A model generated the notes under the pieces. That model was given only the letters and a program-made list of their open reading frames with translations, made no database searches and had not been told where the DNA came from. A DNA stretch of 64,000 nucleotides from Deltaproteobacteria bacterium (GTDB taxonomy: Bacteria > Desulfobacterota > GWC2-55-46): positions 1 to 64,000 of the forward strand of contig JACRCL010000014.1 in assembly GCA_016219015.1 (NCBI GenBank), given 5' to 3'. Below, piece by piece: positions 48,270-57,887 of the stretch. Position numbers and translations under genes: made by a program. Within the stretch, counting starts at the first letter, position 1; each line of letters opens with the position of its first letter.

Positions 48270-49829
48270 TCAGGCCTTTGCGGGCGCCCTCTGTATATAG
48301 TACTGCTGGGCTATCGACAGGACGTTATTGACGAGCCAGTATATGACGAGGCCGGAGGGGAAGTTGAGGAACATGAAGGTGAATACCACGGGCATGATGA
48401 GCATCATCTTGGCCTGTGTCGGGTCTACGCTCGTGGGCGTCATCTTCTGCTGGATGAACATCGTTGCGCCCATGAGGAGCGGCGTTATGTAGTACGGGTC
48501 CTTGTCGGATAAGTCCCTTATCCAGAGGTAGAACGGCGCGCCGCGGAGCTCTATTGCGACATAAAGGACCTCGTAGAGGGCGATGAACACGGGTATCTGG
48601 AGGACCATGGGCAGGCACCCGCTTACCGGGTTGACCTTATACCTCTTGTAGAGCTCCATGAGCTCCTTGTTCATCTTCTCCTTGTTGCCCTTGTACTTCT
48701 CCTTCAGGGCCGCGAGCTGCGGCTGGATCTTCTTCATCTCGTTCATGGAGGTCATGCTGTGCTTGGTGAGCGGGTAGAAGAGGACCTTTATTATGACGGT
48801 CAGGACAAGTATCGCTATCCCGTAGTTCCCTATGTACCTCTCGAAGAAGTTCAAGACTACGAGGAACGGCCTTGCCATGATGGCGAAGAGGCCGAACTCT
48901 ATCGCCTCGTCGAGGCCTATCTTCTGCTTAAGGAGGAGGTCGTACTCCTTGGGCCCCAGGAACGCGCTGTAGCTCAGGGCAGTTTTTCCGCCGGGGGCGA
49001 GGTCGAAGGGGGCCTCTATGCCCGCGTTCGATGATACCGACGACGCCACATCGGCGGACCAGCTCATCCGCGAGTCTTTCGAGGGGATAAGGACCGAGAG
49101 GAAGTACTTGTCCTCGGTGCCTATCCAGACCGGGGCCTCGGCCCCGTCCTTATGGGGCTCCTTCTCGGTAAGCCTTACGAGCTTGTCCTTTGTCTTGACT
49201 ATGGGGCCGGTATGGTAGCCTGTCTTATCCTTGCCGGCGATGCTTGAAGCCATCAGGGTAGAGACCCTGCCCTTAAGGGGCTGGCCCGTCGTGTTTATAA
49301 CGTTTACGTGGGTATTTAATATGTAGCTGCCGCCGGAGAAGGTGTAGACCTTCTCTATCTTGAGCCCGTCCTTTACGCCTGTGAAGACAAGCTCGGCCTT
49401 CTCCCCGTCTTTTACGGTTATCTCGGCCCTTGACGCCGTAAAGGCGACCGGCTCCGATACCCCTTTGGCCTCCAGCATTGTCTTCAGCGACCCCCTGCTG
49501 ATCGCGTCAGCGAGGTTTATCCTGCCGTCCCTGTTCCTGGTCTGCGCGAACTTTTTAAGCTCCCACTTCCTTATCGCGCCGCCGTTGCTGGTGAAGACGG
49601 CCGTAAAGAGCGGGGTGTCTACCGTGATAAACTCTTCTTTTACGGGGGCTGAAGGCTGCCCCTGCTCTTTCGCCCCGGAAATAGGGGCGGGCGCTGAAGG
49701 CGCTTCTTTCTGCGCCTCTTTTACCTGGGGCTTCGCGGCCTGCCGGGGGTAGAATTTCTGGAGGGCGTAAGGGTAGAGGAAAAGCACGCCCATGGAAAGT
49801 ATTATCGCTATGATGAGCTTCTTATCCAT
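48270..49829 (-). CDS. yidC: Membrane protein insertase YidC
   Basis: N-terminal TM, periplasmic domain, NPVSGCLPMVLQIPVFIALYEVL. Confidence 0.96.
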   Translation of the reverse strand: MDKKLIIAIILSMGVLFLYPYALQKFYPRQAAKPQVKEAQKEAPSAPAPISGAKEQGQPSAPVKEEFITVDTPLFTAVFTSNGGAIRKWELKKFAQTRNRDGRINLADAISRGSLKTMLEAKGVSEPVAFTASRAEITVKDGEKAELVFTGVKDGLKIEKVYTFSGGSYILNTHVNVINTTGQPLKGRVSTLMASSIAGKDKTGYHTGPIVKTKDKLVRLTEKEPHKDGAEAPVWIGTEDKYFLSVLIPSKDSRMSWSADVASSVSSNAGIEAPFDLAPGGKTALSYSAFLGPKEYDLLLKQKIGLDEAIEFGLFAIMARPFLVVLNFFERYIGNYGIAILVLTVIIKVLFYPLTKHSMTSMNEMKKIQPQLAALKEKYKGNKEKMNKELMELYKRYKVNPVSGCLPMVLQIPVFIALYEVLYVAIELRGAPFYLWIRDLSDKDPYYITPLLMGATMFIQQKMTPTSVDPTQAKMMLIMPVVFTFMFLNFPSGLVIYWLVNNVLSIAQQYYIQRAPAKA

Positions 49830-50096
49830 CTATATCTTGGGCCTGCTCATCTTATTATTGTGCGTATGGAGCTGAAACCGGGGTGAGGGGACGGGGTCGT
49901 AGCCGCCGGGGTTGTAAGGGTGGCACCTCAACAGCCTCTTTGCCGCCAGGAATACGCCCATTACGGGGCCGTGGGCCTCTATTGCGCCGCTTGCGTAGTC
50001 CGAGCAGGTGGGGTAGAACCTGCAGGAAGGCGGCAGGACCGGCGAGACAGCCAGTTTGTATGCCTTTATAATGAGCCTTAGTGCGCGACTTATCAT
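49830..50096 (-). CDS. yidD: Membrane insertion efficiency factor YidD
   Basis: YKLAVSPVLPPSCRFYPTCSDYASGAIEAHG. Confidence 0.95.
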   Translation of the reverse strand: MISRALRLIIKAYKLAVSPVLPPSCRFYPTCSDYASGAIEAHGPVMGVFLAAKRLLRCHPYNPGGYDPVPSPRFQLHTHNNKMSRPKI

Positions 50097-50467
50097 GGTT
50101 TCTTTTGCGCCCCGGTGAGAGCCGCCTTGAGCTCCTCTTCGATCTCTTTCAAGCCCTTGATACGCTCGACCCCTTTTCCGGTTACGAGGATATCTGTCGA
50201 GGCCGGGAAGAGGGCCTTATTGAGTCTGAAGAACTCTCTTAGTAGCCTTTTTATCCTGTTCCTCCTCACGGCAGGGCCCACCCTCGAGCTTATGGAAAGG
50301 CCGAGCCTGCGTCTTCCGAGCTTGTTTTCAAGGAGGTAGATATTAAAGCTTCTGGTAGAGAGCCTTTTGCCGAGCTTCCTTACCGCCGTGAACTCGGCAG
50401 GCTTCAAGAGCCGCTCTGCCTTTGTGAAGGAGAAGTCCTTCTCCGGGGTGGCTTCGTCTTTCCCCAA
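50093..50467 (-). CDS. rnpA: Ribonuclease P protein component
   Basis: RRLGLSISSRVGPAVRRNRIKRLLREFFR. Confidence 0.93.
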   Translation of the reverse strand: MGKDEATPEKDFSFTKAERLLKPAEFTAVRKLGKRLSTRSFNIYLLENKLGRRRLGLSISSRVGPAVRRNRIKRLLREFFRLNKALFPASTDILVTGKGVERIKGLKEIEEELKAALTGAQKKP

Positions 50468-50496
50468 TTTAGGGCCTTTGGAGGATACGCGCTCGA

Positions 50497-50649
50497 TTAC
50501 TTATTGGTGCTTACGGTAACGCTCAGGTGCTTTCTCCCCTTCGCCCTTCTCCTGTTTATGACGGCCCTTCCGCTCTTCGTGGCCATCCTTTCGAGAAAGC
50601 CGTGGGTCCTGAGTCTTCTTATCTTGCTCGGCTGATAGGTCCTTTTCAT
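50497..50649 (-). CDS. rpmH: 50S ribosomal protein L34 (absent from ORF track because short)
   Basis: Manual translation [50 protein letters not shown]. Confidence 0.95.
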   Translation of the reverse strand: MKRTYQPSKIRRLRTHGFLERMATKSGRAVINRRRAKGRKHLSVTVSTNK

Positions 50650-50663
50650 AACAATTCCTCTTT

Positions 50664-50816
50664 CTAAGGGCTGTCTTTAAAAATTGTTCTTTTTCCTGAC
50701 CTCTGCGTCAGGCCGAAAATAAAAATGCTCACATATTAACGCATATATGCTGCGCTTTTTATTTCCGCCCTTCCTTGACTTCAGAAAAAATTCCTAATTT
50801 TTAGAAGCAGTCCTAA
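50664..50816 (+). repeat. Palindromic element family C, copy C2
   Basis: Body TTGTTCTTTTTCCTGACCTCTGCGTCAGGCCGAAAATAAAAATGCTCACATATTAACGCATATATGCTGCGC... nearly identical to C1. Confidence 0.92.
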
Positions 50817-50944
50817 ATTCAATACATTTAAGCAAAATTTAAACTATTATTAAGACACAGACGGGGAGTGCGTGTCAAGTCTTTTTTAAAAACAGGGCCT
50901 TGTGGCCGCCTGGTCCAAGACGGCCAGGGCGGGGGCTAAAGGCC

Positions 50945-52048
50945 TCACAGCCTCATCGGCATTATTATATAGGTATAATCCTCCGAGCTTTCGGGCCTTA
51001 CTATCCCGGGGGAGAGGGGGTCTTTAAGGGATATCCTTACCTTATCCTCGTCCGTAGCCTCGAGCATATCTATGAAATACCTGGCGTTAAACGCTATCTC
51101 TATCTCTTCTTCGCCGTACTCTATGTCTATCTCCTCGGTCGCCTCCCCGATATCCGGGCTTGAGGAGGATACCGTAAGCTTCTTGGGGGAAAAATTAAAC
51201 TTTACGCCTTTTATCTTGTCGGAAGAGAGTATCGATACCCTTTTCAACGACGCGAGCAGCTCGGCCCTGTCCGCGATGACGTCTTTTTCGTTATCCTTGG
51301 GTATTACCTTCTTGTAATCGGGGAACTCGCCTTCGAGCAGGCGCACACTTATCACGGTAGAGTCCTTTTTCATTACCGCGCTTTTTTCCGTTATCCCGAG
51401 GTGGAACTCGCCTTCCTTCTCGTCGAGGAGCCTCCTTATCTCCATGACGCCCTTCCTCGGCAGGAGGACCCCTTCCTTTTCGCCTGAGATGGTCTTCAGG
51501 TCCGGCCTCTCTATCAGGGCGAGCCTGTGGCCGTCCGTAGCGACCATCCGTATCTTCGAGATGTCCTTCTCTAAAAGAAAGCCGTTTATGTTATACCTGG
51601 TCTCGTCGGTAGAGACCGCAAAGGCGGTCTTGTCTATCATCTCCTTGAATTTTTCGCTCTCCATGGGCTTTAGGTTCGATTCGTCTATCGAGGGGAAGAC
51701 CGGGAAGTCCCTTGAAGGCAGGCCCATTATGTTAAAGCGGGCCTTGCCGGCCTTTATCGTAATCTTATCGTCCTTGCCGGCGTTCAGGTCTACCCTGTCG
51801 GAGGGGAGCTCTTTTACTATCTCGAAGAGTTTTCTCGCGTTAACGGTCGTTGAGCCGTCTTCCGAGATATCGCCCTTTGAAGAGTCCTTTATGAACACCT
51901 CGAGGTCTGTGGCCATTATATTGACCCTGCCTCCGGCCGCCTCAAGGAGCACGTTCGCGAGTATGGGCATGGTATTCCTTTTTTCCACTATGCCCTGGAC
52001 CCTCTGGAGGACTTTCAGAAAATCTCCCTTATCGATAGTGAACTTCAT
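50945..52048 (-). CDS. dnaN: DNA polymerase III beta clamp
   Basis: MKFTIDKGDFLKVLQRVQGIVEKRNTMPILANVLL; C-terminal YIIMPMRL. Confidence 0.97.
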   Translation of the reverse strand: MKFTIDKGDFLKVLQRVQGIVEKRNTMPILANVLLEAAGGRVNIMATDLEVFIKDSSKGDISEDGSTTVNARKLFEIVKELPSDRVDLNAGKDDKITIKAGKARFNIMGLPSRDFPVFPSIDESNLKPMESEKFKEMIDKTAFAVSTDETRYNINGFLLEKDISKIRMVATDGHRLALIERPDLKTISGEKEGVLLPRKGVMEIRRLLDEKEGEFHLGITEKSAVMKKDSTVISVRLLEGEFPDYKKVIPKDNEKDVIADRAELLASLKRVSILSSDKIKGVKFNFSPKKLTVSSSSPDIGEATEEIDIEYGEEEIEIAFNARYFIDMLEATDEDKVRISLKDPLSPGIVRPESSEDYTYIIMPMRL

Positions 52049-52104
52049 CTCGCTCTCCCTTTTAATATTAATTATATTATTTAGTAGCAGATAGCAGTAG
52101 GGCC

Positions 52105-52275
52105 TGTGGATATGTTGATAACCGGATAAACCGCCGGATATATTCGTTATAAGCCGCCACGGTCATGTTTATAAACGGCCGGTATTTATCAACACTGTCC
52201 CGGCGCCTGTCCCTCACCGAAGCCTGCCCCTAATATCGCCCCGGTTTGCCAACAGGCGCTGCCGGCTTATCAACA
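52105..52275. other. DnaA-box-like cluster, dnaN-dnaA intergenic (candidate oriC)
   Basis: TGTGGATAT 52105, TGTTGATAA 52113, TTATCAACA 52186 and 52267. Confidence 0.6.
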
Positions 52276-52278
52276 GTA

Positions 52279-52436
52279 TATCAGGATGTTGAAAAAGTCC
52301 GTCCTGAACTTTTTCAACTACGACTTGGCCGAAGTGAATTCGTCCAAGTCTCACAAATTGCTCGACTTTTCAAGTCTCGCAATTTGGCAACCCATCCATG
52401 GATTGCTTAGCAGGCTGTTTTTCAACAGCCTGCTAA
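52279..52436 (-). repeat. Palindromic element family B, copy B2
   Basis: Minus strand TTAGCAGGCTGTTGAAAAACAGCCTGCTAAGCAATCCATGGATGG ... TTCACTTCGGCCAAGTCGTA ... ATCCTGATA; contains the dnaA stop codon. Confidence 0.88.
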
Positions 52437-53776
52437 CTTACCCCGAGCGTGTGCCGCAGCGCCTTTACGGCCTGCTTGACCTCGGGGTCTTCCTTCAAGT
52501 CCTTCTCTATCTTTTTTACCGCGTGTATTACGGTTGAGTGGTCCTTGCCCCCGAAGGCCGAGCCTATCTCCGGGAAAGAGAATTTGCCGTTGGCCCTGGC
52601 GAGGTACATGGCTATCTGCCTCGGCAGGGCCACGGTCCTGTGCCTTCTCTTGGACCTCATCTCAGCGAACTTTATGTTGAAGTGCGCGGCCACGGCCTTC
52701 TGCACCTCCTCGATGGTAAGGACCTTCTCGTCTTTTTCCCTGAGGAGGTTCTTAAGGGCTTCCTTGCTCATGGGGAGCGTTATCTCGAGGTTCGTAAGGC
52801 TCGATACCGCGATTATCCTGTTAAGGTACCCCTCGAGTTCCCTGACGTTCGAGCAGCTGACGGTGCCAAGCCAGGCCGCCACGTCGTCAGGGAGCCTTAC
52901 GCCTTCGGACTTCGCCTTCTTCCGCAATATCGCTATCTTCGTCTCGGTGTCGGGCGGCTGAATGTCCGCCACGAGCCCCCATTCGAAACGGGAGCGCAGC
53001 CTCTCTTCAAGCCCGTCTATGTCCTTGGGGAACTTGTCGCTCGTTACCACTATCTGCTTATGGGCCTCGTACAGGGTGTTGAAGGTATGGAAGAACTCCT
53101 CCTGGGTCCTTTCCTTGCCCGCCCAGAACTGTATGTCGTCAATGAGGAGGATATCGACGTTCCTGAACCTGCCCCTGAAGTCCGACATCTTCTGCCTGCT
53201 TACGTAATTTATAAAGTCGTTCATGAAACGCTCGGAGGTGTAGTAGCAGACCTTCGAGTTCGGGTTGTTCAGAAGGACCCTGTGGCCGATCGCCTGGAGG
53301 AGGTGGGTCTTTCCGAGGCCCACGCCGCCGTATATGAAAAGAGGGTTGTATTTGTTGGCGAGGCTGTTGGCCACCGCCGAGCACGCGGCGTGCGCGAACT
53401 CGTTCGCCTTGCCGACGACGAAGTTCTCGAAGGTGTACTTGTGGCTCAGGTTGAGCCCCGCGGGCTTTTGCGCCTTCTGCCCCTCCTTTGAGGAGGGTTT
53501 GCGCGCAGGGGCCTCCGGCTCGTCGCACACCTTCCAAACGAGGCTGATCTCCTTCCTCGACTCCCGCCTTATCACCTCATGTATCAGCATGAGGTAGTGC
53601 TCCTTTATCCATTCGAGGAAGAAGCGGGTCGGGACCTCGAGCTCGAGGCCCTCGTCGCTCCCGCCCACGAGCTTTATGGGGCGGAACCACGTGGCGAAGT
53701 GCTGGGGGCTCACATGGGTGGCCACGCCGTCGAGGCAATTTTTCCAGATAGCTTCAGAGTTCATCTTCAAGGTCAC
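52433..53776 (-). CDS. dnaA: Chromosomal replication initiator DnaA
   Basis: NPLFIYGGVGLGKTHLLQAIGH, KDHSTVIHAVKKIEK. Confidence 0.97.
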   Translation of the reverse strand: MTLKMNSEAIWKNCLDGVATHVSPQHFATWFRPIKLVGGSDEGLELEVPTRFFLEWIKEHYLMLIHEVIRRESRKEISLVWKVCDEPEAPARKPSSKEGQKAQKPAGLNLSHKYTFENFVVGKANEFAHAACSAVANSLANKYNPLFIYGGVGLGKTHLLQAIGHRVLLNNPNSKVCYYTSERFMNDFINYVSRQKMSDFRGRFRNVDILLIDDIQFWAGKERTQEEFFHTFNTLYEAHKQIVVTSDKFPKDIDGLEERLRSRFEWGLVADIQPPDTETKIAILRKKAKSEGVRLPDDVAAWLGTVSCSNVRELEGYLNRIIAVSSLTNLEITLPMSKEALKNLLREKDEKVLTIEEVQKAVAAHFNIKFAEMRSKRRHRTVALPRQIAMYLARANGKFSFPEIGSAFGGKDHSTVIHAVKKIEKDLKEDPEVKQAVKALRHTLGVS

Positions 53777-53883
53777 CGGTACGGATGACGCGCGTCTACG
53801 GGGTATTCTTTTGGGCCGGTTCCGGCCAGGTCAGGGAAATAAAGGCCGAAGGCGGCCCTTCAACGCAGAAAGAGCCGCGGGGT

Positions 53884-53915
53884 TTATCCACAACTTTATT
53901 CACAGATGTTGATAA
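53884..53915. other. DnaA-box cluster upstream of dnaA
   Basis: TTATCCACA (53884-53892, perfect), TTATTCACA (53896-53904), TGTTGATAA (53907-53915). Confidence 0.65.
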
Positions 53916-54042
53916 GTAAAGGGGCCCGCGGATGAGCCACTTTATCAGAGTAAAAAAAGGATTTCAAGGGATTTTAACACAAAAGATGAGTCGGGAAAAA
54001 AGCCTTTTAAATCAACCGGCTGTAACGGGCGGCGGGCCTCTT

Positions 54043-55290
54043 TTAAGGGTAGAGCCCCCGTACCATCACCGCCTCGGCCACCCTCCTGACCCCGGCGATG
54101 GTCGCGGCCGTCCTCATGTCGCAGCCCTTGTCCTTCGATATCGCGAGCACCTCCTGGAACGCCTTCCTCATTATGGTATTGAGCCTGGCGTCTATCTCGC
54201 TCTCGTTCCAGAAGAACCTCTGGAGGTCCTGCACCCATTCAAAGTAAGATACGACCACCCCGCCCGCGTTCGCGAGCACGCCGGGTAGAACGAATACCCC
54301 TTTGTTGATGAGGGCCCTGTCCGCCTCGGGAGTTACCGGGTTGTTCGCGCCCTCGGCAAGGATGCGGGTCTTAATCCTGTCCACGTTAGATGCGTTTATC
54401 TGCCCCTCGAGCGCCGCGGGCACCATGAGGTCGCACTCGATGCTTATAAGCTCGTCCACCGTCAGGTTTTCAGAATGCTTATACCCCTGGACCGTGTCAG
54501 CGGCCTTCTTGTGCTGGGCTACGGCTTCGATATCGAGCCCCTGCGGGTTGTATATCGCGCCCTTGGAATCGGCTACGCCTATGACCTTTGCCCCGAGGTC
54601 ATGGAATATCTTTGCCGCGTTATAGCCGACCTTGCCGAACCCGAGCACGGTCACCGTAAGGCCCGCAAGGGGGATGGACAGGTGCTTCAAGGCCTCCAAT
54701 ACGGTTGTGACAAGCCCGGCGGAGGTCGCCTTGTTCCTCCCCAGCGACCCGCCGATGCAGACGGGCTTGCCCGTGACGACCCCGGGCACCGAGTACCCCT
54801 TCATCATCGAGTAGGTGTCCATCATCCAGGCCATTACCTGCTCGTCGGTATATACGTCCGGCGCGGGTATGTCGGATTCGGGGCCGATCAATATGCCGAT
54901 CTCGTAGGTGTACCTGCGCGTAAGCCTCTTTATCTCGTCCCTGCTCATGGACGTAGGGTCGCAGGCGACCCCGCCCTTCGCGCCGCCGAAAGGTATATCG
55001 ACCACCGCGCACTTCCAGGTCATGAGCGCCGCCAGCGCCGTTATCTCGTCGAGAGAGACCTTCGGGTGGTACCTTATGCCGCCCTTTGCCGGGCCCCTGG
55101 CAAAATCGTACTGGACCCTGTAGCCCTCGAAGAACTCCACCTTCCCGTCGTCCATCTCGACCGGGACTGATACTATAAGGGATCTCCTTGGGGTCTTAAG
55201 CCGCGTGTATATCGCCGGGGGGAGGTTCAGGTACCTGTTGGCGCTCTCCAAGGTCTCTAATACTTCCTGAAAGAAGCTCTGTTCGGGCAT
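54043..55290 (-). CDS. Glu/Leu/Phe/Val dehydrogenase (glutamate dehydrogenase)
   Basis: GPAKGGIRYHP, VDIPFGGAKGGV, TVLGFGKVG. Confidence 0.95.
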   Translation of the reverse strand: MPEQSFFQEVLETLESANRYLNLPPAIYTRLKTPRRSLIVSVPVEMDDGKVEFFEGYRVQYDFARGPAKGGIRYHPKVSLDEITALAALMTWKCAVVDIPFGGAKGGVACDPTSMSRDEIKRLTRRYTYEIGILIGPESDIPAPDVYTDEQVMAWMMDTYSMMKGYSVPGVVTGKPVCIGGSLGRNKATSAGLVTTVLEALKHLSIPLAGLTVTVLGFGKVGYNAAKIFHDLGAKVIGVADSKGAIYNPQGLDIEAVAQHKKAADTVQGYKHSENLTVDELISIECDLMVPAALEGQINASNVDRIKTRILAEGANNPVTPEADRALINKGVFVLPGVLANAGGVVVSYFEWVQDLQRFFWNESEIDARLNTIMRKAFQEVLAISKDKGCDMRTAATIAGVRRVAEAVMVRGLYP

Positions 55291-55388
55291 CTTCTACTCC
55301 TTTAACGGAACTGAAAGCCGGTCTGCGGGAGGCCTTTCGGGGGGTTCGGATTTCGCTCCATCAATTAAAAAGTAGAACCCGGCCTTTG

Positions 55389-57887
55389 TCAAGGGATTTG
55401 TCCTGTGACGGACCCGTCGCTATTGGTTTGCCTGTCGATAGAGCCGTCCGTAGTGGCGGTCTCCAGGACCCCGGGTATGGTCTCGGATTTCTGGGGCGCG
55501 GTCATCCGGGTAGGCACATCCGCGGTCTTCCCGTACCAGTAAAGGCCTATTACGGAGCCTGCCGCGAGCCCGGCCGCGAGCATCAGGATTATCCAGAGTA
55601 TGAGCCTGCCGAGCCCCGAGGCCTTCTTTTCAGGCCCTTTGTCCTGAACCGGCGCGAAGCTTATGAGCTCCGCCTTCTTCTTTTCTTCTTCGGGCGGGTG
55701 CTTGAGTGCATCGGTATGTCCGGCCCCTTCAAGAGGCTCTTCTTTATCGGCCGTCCCGCTACCCGCCCACGCCTTTGCCTCCGCCGGTCCCGCAGGCGCG
55801 TCTCCGGTTTCCGGGACAGAGGCAACCTCAAAAGGCTCTTCAAAGCCTGCCTGCTCTTGCCGGTCTTCCACCTCGGCCATTTCCCCGGGGTTTACGGCCC
55901 GGTCACCGGCCGGCCCATTGTCTACCGGCCCCATCTCCTCAAAGGCCGCGAATTCCTCTATCCCGGTTTCCTCTTTTGACGGGGCCTCGAGCGCCTCGGC
56001 GGAGAGCCTGTTTATCTTTGCGGGGAGCCCGCCGGACCGGTTGAATATGTCTTCTATCCCGCCTTCATCGAACGACGGAAGAACGGAAGTCCCGGGTACA
56101 AAGACCGCGAGCCTCTTCCGGATGTAGGCGGCCGTCTCCTCGAGAGTAAACGGACTGAGGGTCAGGCGCGTGGAGGCCTTACCGTCAAGCTCGGCGAACT
56201 CCGGGGACTTTAGCGCGTCCAGGAAGGAAGGCTCGCCCATGAGGATTATCTGCAGCGTCTTTAGCCTTGAGAGGTACTGTATGAGCTTAAGGCAGCCGGG
56301 GGTGAGCGTTTCGGCCTGGTCGAAGACTATAAGCGTGTTGCCGCCCTGGATCTTGTTCTGGGAGACCCGCATGCCGAAGGAGAGGAGCTGCTCTTTCGTG
56401 GAAGACGACCCGGAGGACGCGCCGACCTCGCTGTTTATCGCTTTTATGAGCTCTATCTCCCTGTCCCCGGGCTTCAGTATCAGGGCCGAAAGCATCTTGT
56501 CATCCGAGAGCCTCTTTAAAAGCTCAAGCGCCATGGTCGTCTTTCCAGCGCCCCTGTCCCCCGTAAGCACCATGGGCCCGGACTTTTTCCTTATGCCTTT
56601 CAAGAGGGCTTCGAGCGCTTCAGCCTGCGAAGACGACAGCATAAGGTATTTTTCAAGGGGTTCGTCCGTGAACGGGTCCTCGAAGAAGCCAAGGGCGTGG
56701 ATACGGACTTTATGCCCTTCGGGCGCCGGGGGGAGGGCCTCTTTCGCCTCGATCCTCTTAAGCTCGGAAGCGGCCTCGCTCATCCACGGGTTTTTTGAAA
56801 GGGCGGTCCTGAAGGCCTTCTTTGCCCACGCGACGTCGCCGGAGGAGAGGAAGACATGGCCGAGGAAATACCAGGCCGAGTCGAGGTCGTTATTGAGGTC
56901 TATCGCGTCCTTCAGTATCCCCTCAGCCTCTTTTATGTTTGAAGGGCCGTTATTGAAGACGGCCCAGCCGAGGTACGCCCAGTACTCGCCCTCCGCAGGG
57001 TTTAGCTCCGTTATCTTTTTAAGCTCCTCTATCGCGCCGTTGTAGTCCTTCTCCTTTATGAGGGACTTCGCCTTCATGAACAGGAGCTCGGCGTTCAGCT
57101 TCGAGTCCCCCGCCGCCTCTCCGGCCCTCGGCTCCCTCGGCTCCTCCTCGCGTATCTCCGCCTCTTCCACGCGCCCGCCGTCCACGAGCCCCGTTATTAT
57201 GAAGCTCAGCGCCAGGGACAGGGCCCTGTGCCTTAGAAGGTCCGATGATTCGAGCGCCTGTCTCAAGGTCGCTGTCCCGTCAAAGGACGCGAGGAACCTC
57301 TTTTCCTGCAGGTTGAGGCGGAAGTCGTCGGGCCTGTATATGCCGTCCTCCTTTGCCTTGAAAGTCTTGTCGAGGTCCCCAAGCAGGTCGGCCTTTACGC
57401 GGTCGTCAGGGTAGAAGCCGAGGCTTATGCCTTCGAGTATGAGGGACGCCGGGTGGAGGGGGAATTCCGTCAGGTTTCCGGGGACCGAATCGGCCTTTAC
57501 GTAATGGTAGCTCCCGTCGTTCCAGGAGAATATCTTAAGGAGCCTCCTTTTAAGCTGCAGCTGGAGGAAGGATTCGAGCCTCTCGGGCGTAAGAAGGCCC
57601 ATCGAGATAAGTACCTCTCCGTGCCGCTTTTTGTCCTTGAGCACGAGTTCGAGGGACCTCTCGTACTCCATCTGGGTTATGATGCCCTCCTGCATCAATA
57701 GCCTGCCGAGGACCTCGTTCAGGATATTCGAGGTCGCGGCAACGGGGACCCCGTCCTTGAAGAAGAACCTCTTCTTCACGGGCTCCCTCACTATGTCGAG
57801 GGCGGCGGCCTTATCCGCCTTCCTGTAGATGAGGTGGAGGAGCTTAGGCATCCCGATCTTACCGAGGTTCCCCTGGTTCTCTCTCAA
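55389..57887 (-). CDS. DUF4388-like / TPR / ExeA(GspA)-like AAA ATPase / TM protein
   Basis: N-terminal GKIGMPKLLHLIYRKADKAAALDI, TPR segment, Walker A GDRGAGKTT, LIVFDQAE Walker B, TM LGRLILWIILMLAAGLAAGSVIGLYWYG. Confidence 0.82.
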   Translation of the reverse strand: MRENQGNLGKIGMPKLLHLIYRKADKAAALDIVREPVKKRFFFKDGVPVAATSNILNEVLGRLLMQEGIITQMEYERSLELVLKDKKRHGEVLISMGLLTPERLESFLQLQLKRRLLKIFSWNDGSYHYVKADSVPGNLTEFPLHPASLILEGISLGFYPDDRVKADLLGDLDKTFKAKEDGIYRPDDFRLNLQEKRFLASFDGTATLRQALESSDLLRHRALSLALSFIITGLVDGGRVEEAEIREEEPREPRAGEAAGDSKLNAELLFMKAKSLIKEKDYNGAIEELKKITELNPAEGEYWAYLGWAVFNNGPSNIKEAEGILKDAIDLNNDLDSAWYFLGHVFLSSGDVAWAKKAFRTALSKNPWMSEAASELKRIEAKEALPPAPEGHKVRIHALGFFEDPFTDEPLEKYLMLSSSQAEALEALLKGIRKKSGPMVLTGDRGAGKTTMALELLKRLSDDKMLSALILKPGDREIELIKAINSEVGASSGSSSTKEQLLSFGMRVSQNKIQGGNTLIVFDQAETLTPGCLKLIQYLSRLKTLQIILMGEPSFLDALKSPEFAELDGKASTRLTLSPFTLEETAAYIRKRLAVFVPGTSVLPSFDEGGIEDIFNRSGGLPAKINRLSAEALEAPSKEETGIEEFAAFEEMGPVDNGPAGDRAVNPGEMAEVEDRQEQAGFEEPFEVASVPETGDAPAGPAEAKAWAGSGTADKEEPLEGAGHTDALKHPPEEEKKKAELISFAPVQDKGPEKKASGLGRLILWIILMLAAGLAAGSVIGLYWYGKTADVPTRMTAPQKSETIPGVLETATTDGSIDRQTNSDGSVTGQIP

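Noticed and set aside
48084-48512. 142-aa plus-strand ORF crossing repeat A3
   Set aside because: Overlaps the palindromic repeat and the antisense of yidC; no coding evidence.
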